A stretch of 64,000 nucleotides of DNA from Nocardioides flavescens (GTDB lineage Bacteria; Actinomycetota; Actinomycetes; Propionibacteriales; Nocardioidaceae): contig NZ_WUEK01000001.1 in NCBI RefSeq assembly GCF_009823805.1, positions 144,688 through 208,687 of the forward strand. The letters run 5' to 3'. Positions 9,564-18,241 of this stretch are shown one piece after another. The position numbers were made by a program, and so were the translations under genes. Under the pieces are notes generated by a model. It did not search any database. It was given only the letters and a program-made list of their open reading frames with translations, and was not told the DNA's origin. Each line of letters opens with the position of its first letter. Position 1 is the first letter of the stretch.

Positions 9564-10325
9564 TCAGATGTCCTCGGCGGCCTGCTCGACCGCGTCCTCG
9601 ATCTTGGCCTGGACGGGGTCGGCGGCGCCCGGGGTGCCGGCGATCTGGCCGTAGGCCGTCTCCGCAGCGGCCTGCTCGGCCTCCTTCTTGGAGCGACCGA
9701 CACCGTTGCCGTAGACCTTGGTGCCCACGCGCACCTGCGCGGTGAAGGTCTTCATGTGGTCGGGGCCCTCGTCCTCGATGAGGTACTCCGGCACGCCGAG
9801 ACCGTGCTCGGCGGACAGCTCCTGGAGCGAGGTCTTCCAGTCGAGCCCGGCGCCGAGGGCCGAGGCGGCCTCGATGAGCGGGTCGAACAGCTTGTGGACG
9901 ACGACCGCGGAGACCTCGATGCCGCCACTGAGGTGGACCGCGCCGATCACCGCCTCGACGGTGTCGGACAGGATCGAGGCCTTCTGACGACCGCCGGTCG
10001 TCTCCTCGCCGCGACCGAGCTTGACGTGCTCGCCGAGCCCGATGGTGCGGGCGACCTCGGCGAGGGCGCGCGCGTTGACGACCGCGGCGCGCAGCTTGGC
10101 CAGCCGGCCCTCGGAGAGGTCCGGGTGGGTGAGGTAGAGCGTCTCGGTGACGACGACACCGAGCACCGAGTCGCCGAGGAACTCCAGGCGCTCGTTGGTC
10201 GGCAGCCCGCCGTTCTCGTAGGCGAACGAGCGGTGGGTCAGCGCGCGCTCGAGGAGCTCGGGGTCCAGGACGGGGTCCCCGAGCGCCTCTCGCAGCTGCG
10301 CGTAGTCGACCGAAGAGTCGGTCAC
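9564..10325 (-). CDS. rnc: ribonuclease III
   Basis: Double-strand-specific endoribonuclease for rRNA and mRNA processing. I chose GTG 10325 (protein begins [16 protein letters not shown], 253 aa) because longer frames would run into rpmF. The RNase III signature [18 protein letters not shown] holds the metal-binding Glu/Asp residues. A C-terminal dsRNA-binding domain (about 170-240) ends with [16 protein letters not shown]. It lies between rpmF and mutM on one strand and is probably cotranscribed with DUF177 and rpmF. Confidence 0.96.
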   Translation of the reverse strand: MTDSSVDYAQLREALGDPVLDPELLERALTHRSFAYENGGLPTNERLEFLGDSVLGVVVTETLYLTHPDLSEGRLAKLRAAVVNARALAEVARTIGLGEHVKLGRGEETTGGRQKASILSDTVEAVIGAVHLSGGIEVSAVVVHKLFDPLIEAASALGAGLDWKTSLQELSAEHGLGVPEYLIEDEGPDHMKTFTAQVRVGTKVYGNGVGRSKKEAEQAAAETAYGQIAGTPGAADPVQAKIEDAVEQAAEDI

Positions 10326-10347
10326 GTGGTCAGGTGCCGATCCGGCG

Positions 10348-10533
10348 TCAGAGGACCTGACGACGGGCCGAGCGAGCGCCGTACTGGCCGCAGTTGCCGC
10401 AGGCGCGGTGCGGGAGGTGCTTGGCACCGCACGCGGGGTTGGCGCAGGTGACCAGCGTCGGCGCGGTGGTCTTCCAGGCCGAGCGACGGTGGCGCGTGTT
10501 GCTGCGCGACATCTTCCGCTTCGGGACAGCCAT
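10348..10533 (-). CDS. rpmF: 50S ribosomal protein L32, zinc-binding form
   Basis: 61-aa large-subunit protein beginning [21 protein letters not shown], typical of L32. It contains a CANPAC motif and a later CGNC, so it is the cysteine-containing zinc-ribbon version. Start ATG 10533 lies 16 bases after the stop of the DUF177 gene, and the DUF177-rpmF pair is conserved across bacteria. L28 in this window (rpmB) is also the Cys form. Confidence 0.97.
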   Translation of the reverse strand: MAVPKRKMSRSNTRHRRSAWKTTAPTLVTCANPACGAKHLPHRACGNCGQYGARSARRQVL

Positions 10534-10549
10534 GGTTCCTACTTTCGGT

Positions 10550-11077
10550 TCAGTTCTGCGGGTCTTGCTCGGTCTGGGTGGTGAGCTCGCTCAGCGCGGC
10601 CCACCGCGGGTCGATCGCCGCGTCGTGCGCATGACCGGGGTCGTCGGCCAGGCGCGCCCCGCAGTCGGGGCACAGGCCGGGACAGTCGTCCGTGCACAGC
10701 GGCTGGAACGGTAGTGCGAGCACCACCGCGTCCCGCAGCAGGGGCTCCAGGTCGACCAGGTCGTCCTGCAGCGCGCTGACCTCGTCGTCCTCGCCGGGGA
10801 TGGCGTGGTCCTCGTAGACGTACAGCTCCTGGAGGTCGACCACGATCTCGTCCGTGATCGGCTCCAGGCACCGTGCACACTCCCCGCTGAGCGAGGCGTC
10901 CGCCGTCCCGGTGACCAGCACCCCCTCCATGACCGCCTCGAGGCGCAGGTCGAACTCGACCGGCGACCCCTCGGGGACAGAGAGGACTTCGATGCCCAGA
11001 TCTGCCGGCGCCGGCACTGTCCGTGACACCTGACGGGTGGACCCCGGGCGGCGGCCGAGCTCGCGAGTGTCGAGCAC
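10550..11077 (-). CDS. DUF177 (YceD) family protein
   Basis: About 175 aa with [12 protein letters not shown] at the N-terminus and the central [23 protein letters not shown] block that marks YceD/DUF177. Two CxxC-like pairs ([13 protein letters not shown] near the C-terminus) could bind zinc. In many bacteria and plants the family is linked to 23S rRNA maturation. The start is uncertain: GTG 11077 is the first standard start, but homologous reading LDPRAPL continues a few codons upstream without an ATG or GTG. It is upstream of rpmF in the usual arrangement. Confidence 0.85.
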   Translation of the reverse strand: MLDTRELGRRPGSTRQVSRTVPAPADLGIEVLSVPEGSPVEFDLRLEAVMEGVLVTGTADASLSGECARCLEPITDEIVVDLQELYVYEDHAIPGEDDEVSALQDDLVDLEPLLRDAVVLALPFQPLCTDDCPGLCPDCGARLADDPGHAHDAAIDPRWAALSELTTQTEQDPQN

Positions 11078-11210
11078 GAGCGGCGCTCTCGGGTCCAGCG
11101 TCTTCAGGAGGTCACATCCAGGTCCAGGCAGGCAGATCCAGCGAGAATCGTACGCACCGCGAACTCCGGGGCCAAATGCAGCCCCACCCGCGCACGACTC
11201 GGGCGTGGAC

Positions 11211-11699
11211 TCAGGCGCCGGCGCGCTCCGCGACCCGCGCGAGCAGCGGCTCGAGCACGAAGTCGGGCACGAGGGCGGCGACGTCGCCGCCGAGCCCGGC
11301 GACCTCCTTGACCAGGCTGGAGGACACGAAGGACCACCGCGGGTCGGTCGCGAGGAAGACGGTCTCGAGACCGGTCAGGTGGGCGTTCATCTGCGCCATC
11401 GGCAGCTCGTACTCGTAGTCGCCGGGCCCGCGCAGCCCCTTCACGACCGCCTGGGCGCCCTGCTCGGCGCAGAACGTCGTCAGCAGGCCGGTGAAGCCCG
11501 CGACGCGGACGTTGGCGAGCTCTCGGGTGCCCTCCTCGAGGAGGGCGAGCCGCTCCTCGTCGCTGAAGAGCCGGCGCTTGGAGGCGTTGACGCCGACCGC
11601 GACGACGACCTCGTCGAAGAGCCCGGCCGCGCGGCGCACGACGTCGAGGTGACCGAGGGTGACGGGGTCGAAGGAACCCGGGCAGACCGCGCGCGTCAC
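11211..11699 (-). CDS. coaD: phosphopantetheine adenylyltransferase
   Basis: Penultimate step of coenzyme A synthesis: ATP plus 4'-phosphopantetheine gives dephospho-CoA. It starts VTRAVCPGSFDPVTLGHLD at GTG 11699, giving 162 aa. TxGH (TLGH) is the nucleotidyl-transfer motif, and RWSFVSSSLVKEVA is the ISSS/TSSS ATP-binding block. GTG overlaps the rsmD stop (GTGA), implying translational coupling, and rsmD-coaD is a standard pair. Confidence 0.97.
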   Translation of the reverse strand: MTRAVCPGSFDPVTLGHLDVVRRAAGLFDEVVVAVGVNASKRRLFSDEERLALLEEGTRELANVRVAGFTGLLTTFCAEQGAQAVVKGLRGPGDYEYELPMAQMNAHLTGLETVFLATDPRWSFVSSSLVKEVAGLGGDVAALVPDFVLEPLLARVAERAGA

Positions 11700-12256
11700 G
11701 ACGCGCGACCGTACCAGAGCGCGGTCTCGCCGTAGGCCTTGTGCCGGGTCGCCTCGATGCCCTCGGGCCAGGTCGGCTCCGGGCTGCGACCGGAGCGCTC
11801 GACGACCACCATCGCGCCCGGCACGAGCCAGCCCTGACCGCACAGCGCGGCGAGGTCGTCGGCGAGCTGCGCCTCCGTGAGCGGGTACGGCGGGTCGAGG
11901 AACACGACGTCGTAGGGCGCCGACGGCGCGCGGCCCAGCACGGTCGGCACGCTCGCGGAGCGCACGTCGGCGCGGGTGCAGCCGAGCGCCCGGGCGTTGT
12001 CGGAGATCAGCTTCGCCGTGCGCCGGTCCGACTCGACCAGCGTCACGACCCCCGCCCCGCGCGACCACGCCTCGAGGCCGACCGCCCCCGAGCCGGCGTA
12101 GAGGTCGAGGAAGCGCAGGCCCTGCAGCGAGCCGCACCACGACTCGATGCTGGAGAACAGCGCCTCGCGCACCCGGTCGGTGGTGGGACGGGTGTGCTGG
12201 CCGGTCGGGGTGCCGATGCGTCGGCCGCCGGCGTCTCCTCCGATGATGCGTGTCAT
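11696..12256 (-). CDS. rsmD: 16S rRNA (guanine966-N2)-methyltransferase
   Basis: 186 aa from ATG 12256 (MTRIIGGDAGGRRI), a start typical of RsmD. SAM-binding motif FLDLYAGSGAVGLEAWSRG and catalytic motif FLDPPYPL (the N6/N2-type DPPY) are clear. It methylates G966 of 16S rRNA in the assembled 30S. It overlaps coaD by four bases and follows recG by 14 bases, so recG-rsmD-coaD form one operon. Confidence 0.96.
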   Translation of the reverse strand: MTRIIGGDAGGRRIGTPTGQHTRPTTDRVREALFSSIESWCGSLQGLRFLDLYAGSGAVGLEAWSRGAGVVTLVESDRRTAKLISDNARALGCTRADVRSASVPTVLGRAPSAPYDVVFLDPPYPLTEAQLADDLAALCGQGWLVPGAMVVVERSGRSPEPTWPEGIEATRHKAYGETALWYGRAS

Positions 12257-12270
12257 GGCTGGGCGGGACC

Positions 12271-14562
12271 CTACGACTTCTCGATGAAGTCGGCTTGGGC
12301 TGAGTCCTCGAGGTGGTAGAGCGCACCCGCCAGCAGCGGGTGGGCGCGCAGCGCGGGGTCCTCGTCGAGCAGCTGCTCGGCGGCCTTGCGGGCGGCCACG
12401 ATCGTCTTCTCGTCGCGCAGCACCCGCAGGTCGCGCAGCGTCGAGCGGTAGCCCGACTGCGAGCTGCCGAGCACGTCGCCCTCGCGGCGCTGCTCGAGGT
12501 CGACGCGGCTCAGCTCGAAGCCGTCGGTGCTCCGTGCGACCGCGTCGAGCCGCTCGCGGGCGGGGGTGTCGAGCTGCGCGTGGGAGACGAGCAGGCACAG
12601 GCCCGGCAGCCCGCCACGGCCGACCCGGCCGCGCAGCTGGTGCAGCTGGGAGATGCCGAACCGGTCGGCGTCGGTGATGACCATTGTCGTGGCGTTGGCG
12701 ACGTCGACGCCGACCTCGATGACGGTGGTCGAGACGAGCACGTCGACCTCCCCGGCGGCGAAGGCCCGCATGGTGCGGTCCTTGACCTCGGGAGCGAGCC
12801 GGCCGTGGAGCACCGCCAGTCGGAGCCCCCGCAACGGTCCGTCGGCGAGCTCGGCCGCGAGGTCCTCGACCGCCGTCAGCGGCGCCTTCGCCCGCGGGTC
12901 CGACCCGCCTGCGACCGCCGGGCCGTCCGGGTCCGGCGACTCGTCGTACGCCGCGTCGACCTCGCCGGGCTCCTGCTCGTCGCCGCTGATGCGGGGGCAG
13001 ACGACGTAGGCCTGGTGGCCCTTCTCGACCTCCTCGCGCACCCGGGCCCAGACCCGGTCGATCCAGCGTGGCGCCTCTGCGAGCGGCACGACGTTGGTCT
13101 GGATCGGCGCACGCCCGGCGGGCAGCTCGGAGAGCGTCGAGACCTCGAGGTCGCCGAAGACGGTCATCGCGACGGTGCGCGGGATCGGCGTGGCCGTCAT
13201 GACCAGGACGTGCGGCGGCACCTCGCCCTGGCTCTTGGAGGTGAGCGCGGCGCGCTGCTCGACGCCGAAGCGGTGCTGCTCGTCGACCACCACGAGGCCG
13301 AGGTCGAAGAACTGCACCTGCTCCTCGAGCAGCGCGTGGGTGCCGATGACGATGCCCGCCTCGCCGGTCGCGAGCCGCGAGAGCGGCTCGGTGCGCTGGC
13401 CCTTGGACATGGAGCCGGTGAGCAGCTCGACGGTCGTGCCGCCCATCAGCGCGCCCCCGGCCAGATCGCCGAGCATCGCGGTGATCGAGCGGTGGTGCTG
13501 CTGGGCGAGCACCTCCGTCGGGGCCAGCAGCGCCGCCTGACCGCCGGAGTCGACGACGCGGAGCATCGCCCGCAGCGCGACCAGGGTCTTGCCCGAGCCG
13601 ACCTCACCCTGCAGCAGCCGGTTCATCGGGTGGGGCTCGGCGAGGTCGGCCTCGATCGTCGCGCCGATCTCGCGCTGACCCGCGGTGAGCTCGAACGGCA
13701 GCGAGGCGTCGAACGCCGTCAGGAGCGAGCCGTCGCCACCGTCGCGCACCCGGGCGCCGAGGGCGCGCACCGCCCGCCGTCGCCGGCCCAGCAGCAGCTG
13801 GGTGACCAGCGCCTCCTCGAAGCGGAAGCGCTTCTGCGCCTTGCCGACGTCGGCCCACGAGTCGGGCTGGTGGATCCGGTCGACGGCGTCGCGCGCGCTG
13901 AGCAGGCCGTGCTCGGTGCGCACGGACGCCGGCACGAGGTCGGGCACGTCGTCGACGACCGTGCGGGCGAAGGCGATCGCACGCTGCAGGTCCCAGGACT
14001 CGACGCCCTTGGTGAGCGGGTAGATCGGGTAGAGCGCGCCGATGGCGTCGAGCGTGCGCTGGGCCGCCACCTCCGGGGTGTCGGCGACGCCCGAGTCGTC
14101 GTCCTCCTCGCCGAACAGGATCATCTGGGGGTGGCTCAGCTGCCACTCGTCACGGAAGGTGTCGGCCTGGCCGATGAACAGCCCGCGCCTCCCCGGCCTG
14201 AGCTTCCTGGCCTGCCACTCGGCCATCCCCCTGCCCTTGGCGAAGAACGTCATCTTGAGCCGGTGGACCTCGGTGCGCAGGACGACGTCGACGCGGTAGG
14301 CCTCGCGGCCGGTGCGGCGGTCGCGGTAGGTGTTGATCCGCGAGGTGGCGATCTCGCCGACCAGGGTGAGGAACTGGCCCTTCTCGAGCTCGTCGAGGGC
14401 GGTCAGCTCGCCGGTCTCGACGTAGCGGCGCGGGAAGTGGCGCAGCAGGTCGCCCACGGTCCGCAGCCCGAGGCCCTCGACGATCTTCTGGTTGCGCGAG
14501 CGGCCCTTCGCGTCCTTCGCCTCGCCGAGGACGGTCTCGACGGGTGAGTCGAGCTCGATCAC
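12271..14562 (-). CDS. recG: ATP-dependent DNA helicase RecG
   Basis: 763-aa branch-migration helicase that regresses stalled forks. The N-terminal wedge/OB domain covers about 1-270. Walker A is GEVGSGKTLVALRAML, motif II is VVVDEQHRFGVEQRA (DEQH, characteristic of RecG), motif III is TATPIPRT, and the C-terminal helicase lobe has QLRGRVGRGG. Between about 540 and 590 an acidic, Pro/Asp/Glu-rich insertion interrupts the C-terminal RecA lobe. Start ATG 14562. Confidence 0.97.
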   Translation of the reverse strand: MIELDSPVETVLGEAKDAKGRSRNQKIVEGLGLRTVGDLLRHFPRRYVETGELTALDELEKGQFLTLVGEIATSRINTYRDRRTGREAYRVDVVLRTEVHRLKMTFFAKGRGMAEWQARKLRPGRRGLFIGQADTFRDEWQLSHPQMILFGEEDDDSGVADTPEVAAQRTLDAIGALYPIYPLTKGVESWDLQRAIAFARTVVDDVPDLVPASVRTEHGLLSARDAVDRIHQPDSWADVGKAQKRFRFEEALVTQLLLGRRRRAVRALGARVRDGGDGSLLTAFDASLPFELTAGQREIGATIEADLAEPHPMNRLLQGEVGSGKTLVALRAMLRVVDSGGQAALLAPTEVLAQQHHRSITAMLGDLAGGALMGGTTVELLTGSMSKGQRTEPLSRLATGEAGIVIGTHALLEEQVQFFDLGLVVVDEQHRFGVEQRAALTSKSQGEVPPHVLVMTATPIPRTVAMTVFGDLEVSTLSELPAGRAPIQTNVVPLAEAPRWIDRVWARVREEVEKGHQAYVVCPRISGDEQEPGEVDAAYDESPDPDGPAVAGGSDPRAKAPLTAVEDLAAELADGPLRGLRLAVLHGRLAPEVKDRTMRAFAAGEVDVLVSTTVIEVGVDVANATTMVITDADRFGISQLHQLRGRVGRGGLPGLCLLVSHAQLDTPARERLDAVARSTDGFELSRVDLEQRREGDVLGSSQSGYRSTLRDLRVLRDEKTIVAARKAAEQLLDEDPALRAHPLLAGALYHLEDSAQADFIEKS

Positions 14563-14643
14563 CGGTCGCTCCCACGGTCACTCACACGGGCGCTCGCACG
14601 TGCGCTCGCAGGGGTCATCACGGTCGGGCTCCTGTCTCGGCGG

Positions 14644-16320
14644 CTACTCGACTGCGACCAGCAGGGGGTAGCGGTCCTGCCCACCGTCGTACACCACGAC
14701 GTCGACAGTGGGGTGCGCCCGCTCCACCCACGACGCGCACGCCGCGGCCAGCTCGCCGTCGGCGTCGTCGGAGCCGGAGACCAGCGTGACCAGCTCTCCC
14801 CCGCCCCCGAGCAGGCGCCCCAGCACGTCGGTGGCCGTCTCGGTCAGGTCGCTGCCCACGACCACGAAGTCGCCCGCGATGATGCCGAGCGCGTCGCCCG
14901 GCTCGCAGGGCCCGGCCATGGTCATGGCGGTGCGCGCGGCCCGTGTGACGCCACCCTGGCGCGTGTGACGTGCCGTGGCCGTCATCTCCAGGACGTCCTG
15001 GTCGAAGGTGCGCCCCGGCTCGTGCACGGCGATGGCCGCCAGCCCCTCGACCTGCGCGGTCGTCGCGATCACCGCGACCCGCACGCCGTGGTCGGCCTCG
15101 GCCGTGCTGGCCGCGACCTTGGCGACGCGCACCGAGTCGTGGTCGTTGGGCAGCACGACGACCTCCTCGGCGCCCGTCGCCTCGATCGCCTCGAGCAGCT
15201 GACCGGTCGAGGGCCGGTGCCCCGGTCCGCCGGGCACCACGACCGCTCCGGCCTCCTCGAAGAGCGCGGCGAGGCCCGGGCCGGCCGCGACCGCGACGTA
15301 GGCGCGGCCGGTGCGGGGACGCTCGTGGTGGTCGGCGCGGTGCGCCTCGTCGGCGAAGTGGGTGACCCGGATCCGGTGCGGGCGGCCCGCCTCGATCCCG
15401 GCCTCGATCGCGGCGCCGACGTCGTCGACGTGCACGTGGACGTTCCAGAGCCCCTCGCCGCCCACCACGACCAGCGAGTCGCCGAGTCCGCCGAGGCGCT
15501 CGCGCAGGTGCGCCACGGCGTCCTCGTCGGCGTCGAGCAGGTACATCACCTCGTACGCCGGCCCGCCGGCCTCGAGGTCGGCGCCCGGCACGGTGGTCGC
15601 GAGGACCGGCTGCGGCAGCGCGGGGCGGTGGCCGGGCTCCTGCGCGGGCCGGCGCCCGGTGAGCGCGGTCTCGGCGGCGTCGAGCACGACGACGACGCCG
15701 CGTCCCCCGGCGTCGACGACACCGGCGTCGCGCAGGGTCTGCAGCTGCTCGGGCGTGCGGGCCAGCGCCTCCCGGGCGGCCGCGGCGCCGGCGAACAGCA
15801 CGTCGCGGGAGCGGCCGGCCGCGCCGCGCTCGAGCAGCTCCTCGCCGGCCTCGGCCGCGGCTCGGCAGACCGAGAGCATGGTCCCCTCGACCGGCTCACC
15901 GACGGCGGCGTAGCTCGCGTCGCTGGCCGCGCGCAGGGCCTCGACCATGACCGCGGCGTTGCGCTCCTGCGGCGTCGCGGCGGCCAGGCGTCGCACGATC
16001 GCGCGGAGCATCTCGCTGAGGATGACGCCGGAGTTGCCGCGCGCACCCATCAGCGCGCCGCGGGTGAACGCCTCGAACGCCTCCGCACGACCGGCGCCGG
16101 CCTCGAGCCGCTCGCGCAGCGCGTCGCGGGCCGCGGCGACGGTGAGGTACATGTTGGTGCCCGTGTCGCCGTCCGGCACCGGGTAGACGTTGAGCGCGTC
16201 GATCTCCTCGCGCGCGGCGGCGAGGGCGTCGACCGCGAGATCGACGAACAGGAGCAGGCTCTCGAGCCGGATCGCGCTACCGTCGTCACCGGTGACCGGC
16301 GCGCTCCCCTGCTCCTCCAC
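14644..16320 (-). CDS. DAK2/DhaL domain protein, FakA-like
   Basis: About 558 aa if GTG 16320 (VEEQGSAPVTGDDG) is used; the ribosome site is weak and the frame is open to 16476, so the start is uncertain. Residues about 15-210 are a DhaL/DAK2 kinase domain: NVYPVPDGDTGTNMYLT carries the Mg-ADP aspartates, followed by ALMGARGNSGVILSE. A middle region and a C-terminal DAK1-like/DegV-like part (VVLPNDHDSV, GIIAGDFVVVG) match the FakA layout. In Firmicutes this phosphorylates fatty acids bound to FakB; here the substrate is inferred only. It is upstream of recG, as in mycobacteria. Confidence 0.85.
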   Translation of the reverse strand: MEEQGSAPVTGDDGSAIRLESLLLFVDLAVDALAAAREEIDALNVYPVPDGDTGTNMYLTVAAARDALRERLEAGAGRAEAFEAFTRGALMGARGNSGVILSEMLRAIVRRLAAATPQERNAAVMVEALRAASDASYAAVGEPVEGTMLSVCRAAAEAGEELLERGAAGRSRDVLFAGAAAAREALARTPEQLQTLRDAGVVDAGGRGVVVVLDAAETALTGRRPAQEPGHRPALPQPVLATTVPGADLEAGGPAYEVMYLLDADEDAVAHLRERLGGLGDSLVVVGGEGLWNVHVHVDDVGAAIEAGIEAGRPHRIRVTHFADEAHRADHHERPRTGRAYVAVAAGPGLAALFEEAGAVVVPGGPGHRPSTGQLLEAIEATGAEEVVVLPNDHDSVRVAKVAASTAEADHGVRVAVIATTAQVEGLAAIAVHEPGRTFDQDVLEMTATARHTRQGGVTRAARTAMTMAGPCEPGDALGIIAGDFVVVGSDLTETATDVLGRLLGGGGELVTLVSGSDDADGELAAACASWVERAHPTVDVVVYDGGQDRYPLLVAVE

Positions 16321-16442
16321 GAGGGGGGAGATTAGGGCATGGCCCTCGAACCAGCGTGGGAGTTCGAGAGCCGCGCCCGAAGGTCGGGTCGGGATTTCGG
16401 CGGCTCGGCGGGTGTCGGATATCCTCGTGCGGTTGCCCGACA

Positions 16443-16484
16443 CACGGAGCCTCTCCGTGGCCGCCCAGTCCCCCACGGGACTGG
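16443..16484 (+). promoter_or_regulatory. structured rpmB 5' leader with consecutive hairpins
   Basis: Upstream of rpmB two perfect stems follow each other: CACGGAG (16443-16449) pairs CTCCGTG (16453-16459), and CCAGTCCC (16465-16472) pairs GGGACTGG (16477-16484). A further GTGTCGG/CCGACAC pair flanks the region upstream. The remaining bases to the GTG at 16530 carry a CCCAGGAGC ribosome site. Such packing of stems in about 90 bases suggests an RNA leader that could control L28 expression, but no protein-binding mimic was recognised. Confidence 0.4.
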
Positions 16485-16529
16485 AGACGCCGGGCTCTCC
16501 CAGAACCTCGACTATCCCAGGAGCATCCG

Positions 16530-16715
16530 GTGGCTGCCGTCTGTGACATCTGCGCCAAGAAGCCCGGCTTCGGCCACAACCGGCCGTGGTCGCGGAAGAT
16601 CACGAAGCGTCGCTTCGACCCCAACATCCAGCGGGTCCGCGCGACCGTCAACGGCACGCCCAAGCGGCTCAACGTCTGCACCGGCTGCCTGAAGGCGGGC
16701 AAGGTCACGCGCTGA
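16530..16715 (+). CDS. rpmB: 50S ribosomal protein L28, zinc-binding form
   Basis: 61-aa ribosomal protein beginning VAAVCDICAKKPGFGHN at GTG 16530, with AGGAG eight bases upstream. Two CxxC pairs (CDIC and CTGC) make it the zinc-containing form, paralleling L32 in this window. The block RRFDPNIQRVRATVNG is characteristic of L28. It is divergent from the DAK2 gene and is followed by a strong terminator hairpin. Confidence 0.98.
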   Translation: MAAVCDICAKKPGFGHNRPWSRKITKRRFDPNIQRVRATVNGTPKRLNVCTGCLKAGKVTR

Positions 16716-16737
16716 CCCCCGCTCCCCGCACGTCCCG

Positions 16738-16768
16738 GAGCCCCCGACAGCCTGGCTGTCGGGGGCTC
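16738..16768. terminator. bidirectional terminator between rpmB and thiL
   Basis: A perfect 13-bp stem GAGCCCCCGACAG / CTGTCGGGGGCTC with the five-base loop CCTGG. It starts 23 bases after the rpmB stop and ends 27 bases before the thiL stop on the other strand. No long T-tract follows on either side, which is common for GC-rich actinobacterial terminators. Confidence 0.85.
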
Positions 16769-16794
16769 CGTGCGTCTCTGCCGCGCCGCGTTCC

Positions 16795-17754
16795 TCAGAA
16801 GTGCGTCCAGCCGGCGTCGCCGTCGTACGCCGCCCCGTCGACGGTCACGCCCTCGCCCTCGGTGACGACGCCGATCTGCAGCCACCCCGGCGGCACGGAG
16901 TCGGCCGGGAACGTCGCGAGCAGGCCGTGGTCCTCGCCACCGCCCAGGACGAAGCTGAGCGGGTCGGAGCCGGTCGCGGCCGCGACGGCGTGCAGCGGCT
17001 CGGGCACCTCGAGCGAGCCGGTGCGCACGTCGAGCGCGACACCGGAGTCGGCCGCGATGTGCCCCGCATCAGCGAGGAGGCCGTCGGAGACGTCGATCAT
17101 CGCGGTGGCGCCGGCCTCGGCGGCGACCTTGCCGGCGTCGTACGGCGGAGCGGGGCGGCGGTAGGCCTCGACGAGCGCCCGCGGCGAGCGGAACCCGCGG
17201 CTCAGCACGGCCAGCCCGCCCGCGGACCAGCCCTGGCGGCCGGTCAGGGCGAGCACGTCGCCCGCCCGGGCCCCCGAGCGCAGGACGGGAGCCTGGGTGC
17301 ACGCCCCGATGACGGTCACGGCCACCACGACCTCGTCGGCGCGGGTGAGGTCGCCCCCGACGACGCTCGCACCGACCAGGGCGCACTCGTCGGCGAACCC
17401 GCGGGCGAACTCCAGCGCCCACCGGGCCGGGAGGTCGGCCGGCGCGGCGAGGCCGACGGTGAGCGAGTGCGCCCGGCCCCCCATGGCGTTGATGTCGGAG
17501 AGGTTCTGGGCGGCGGCGCGGTGGCCGACGTCCTCGGCCTCCGACCAGTCGCGGCGGAAGTGACGGCCCTCGACGAGCAGGTCGGTCGAGACCACGACGT
17601 GCCCGGTCCGCACCCGCAGGACGGCCGCGTCGTCGCCCGGTCCGACCAGGACGTGCTCACCCTGCGCGAAGAGCGCAACGAGCTGGGAGACGAGGCCGAA
17701 CTCCCCGAGGTCGGCGAGGGTCGCGTCGGCGGGCACACCGGCTGGCAGGGTCAC
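16795..17754 (-). CDS. thiL: thiamine-monophosphate kinase
   Basis: Last step of thiamine diphosphate synthesis: ATP-dependent phosphorylation of thiamine monophosphate. GTG 17754 (VTLPAGVPADATLADLGEFGLV) with GGAGGG upstream gives 319 aa, the usual length. AIRS/PurM-fold signatures are visible: GPGDDAAVLRV, STDLLVEGRHF, the LSDINAMGG block and MIDVSDGLLADAGHIA. Monocistronic between two terminator-like regions; convergent with rpmB. Confidence 0.95.
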   Translation of the reverse strand: MTLPAGVPADATLADLGEFGLVSQLVALFAQGEHVLVGPGDDAAVLRVRTGHVVVSTDLLVEGRHFRRDWSEAEDVGHRAAAQNLSDINAMGGRAHSLTVGLAAPADLPARWALEFARGFADECALVGASVVGGDLTRADEVVVAVTVIGACTQAPVLRSGARAGDVLALTGRQGWSAGGLAVLSRGFRSPRALVEAYRRPAPPYDAGKVAAEAGATAMIDVSDGLLADAGHIAADSGVALDVRTGSLEVPEPLHAVAAATGSDPLSFVLGGGEDHGLLATFPADSVPPGWLQIGVVTEGEGVTVDGAAYDGDAGWTHF

Positions 17755-17887
17755 CCCTCCATCCCACCAGCCATCCGGTCGGAGCGGACCCGGGGGCCTG
17801 CGGCAGCGCGCGGTGTGACCCGCGCGACGGGTCACGGTAGGTTGAGCGGGTCCACACCCCGCACGGCAACAGCAGGGAGATCCGCAC

Positions 17888-18124
17888 ATGGTGGTGCAGG
17901 CCTACATCCTGATCCAGACCGACGTCGGCAAGGCTGCCGAGGTGGCCAACGCCATCGCACAGGTCAAGGGCGTCACCATGGCCGAGGACGTCACCGGTCC
18001 CTACGACGTCATCGTGCGCGCCGAGGCCCGCAACGTCGACGAGCTGGGCAAGCTCGTGGTCGCCAAGGTGCAGACCCTCGAGGGCATCACCCGCACGCTG
18101 ACCTGCCCGGTCGTCCACATCTGA
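17888..18124 (+). CDS. stand-alone AsnC/Lrp ligand-binding domain protein
   Basis: 78 aa (MVVQAYILIQTDVGKAAEVA ...) that is just the RAM/AsnC effector-binding fold of Lrp regulators, with no helix-turn-helix. The GPYDVIVRAEARNVDELGKLV segment is characteristic. Such short proteins may oligomerise with full-length Lrp-type regulators or sense amino acids on their own. A promoter-like GGTAGGTTGAG lies upstream. It is divergent from thiL and followed by a strong terminator. Confidence 0.85.
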   Translation: MVVQAYILIQTDVGKAAEVANAIAQVKGVTMAEDVTGPYDVIVRAEARNVDELGKLVVAKVQTLEGITRTLTCPVVHI

Positions 18125-18154
18125 CCCACGTCTGACCCACGCCTGACCCACGTC
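18122..18154 (+). repeat. three tandem 11-bp units at the gene end
   Basis: TGACCCACGTC, TGACCCACGCC and TGACCCACGTC follow directly one another; the first TGA is the stop codon of the Lrp-domain gene. Extra in-frame stops are a by-product. Probably slippage, of no known function. Confidence 0.8.
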
Positions 18155-18158
18155 GTCC

Positions 18159-18193
18159 CGAGCGCCCCGCACCTCGCCGGTGCGGGGCGCTCG
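18159..18193 (+). terminator. terminator after the Lrp-domain gene
   Basis: A perfect 15-bp stem CGAGCGCCCCGCACC / GGTGCGGGGCGCTCG with loop TCGCC. It separates the Lrp-domain gene from the downstream ATP-grasp gene on the same strand. Confidence 0.85.
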
Positions 18194-18241
18194 TGCGTCC
18201 GGGGCACCGCTGCCTCGGGCGCGTGTGGGAGGCTGCCCGCC

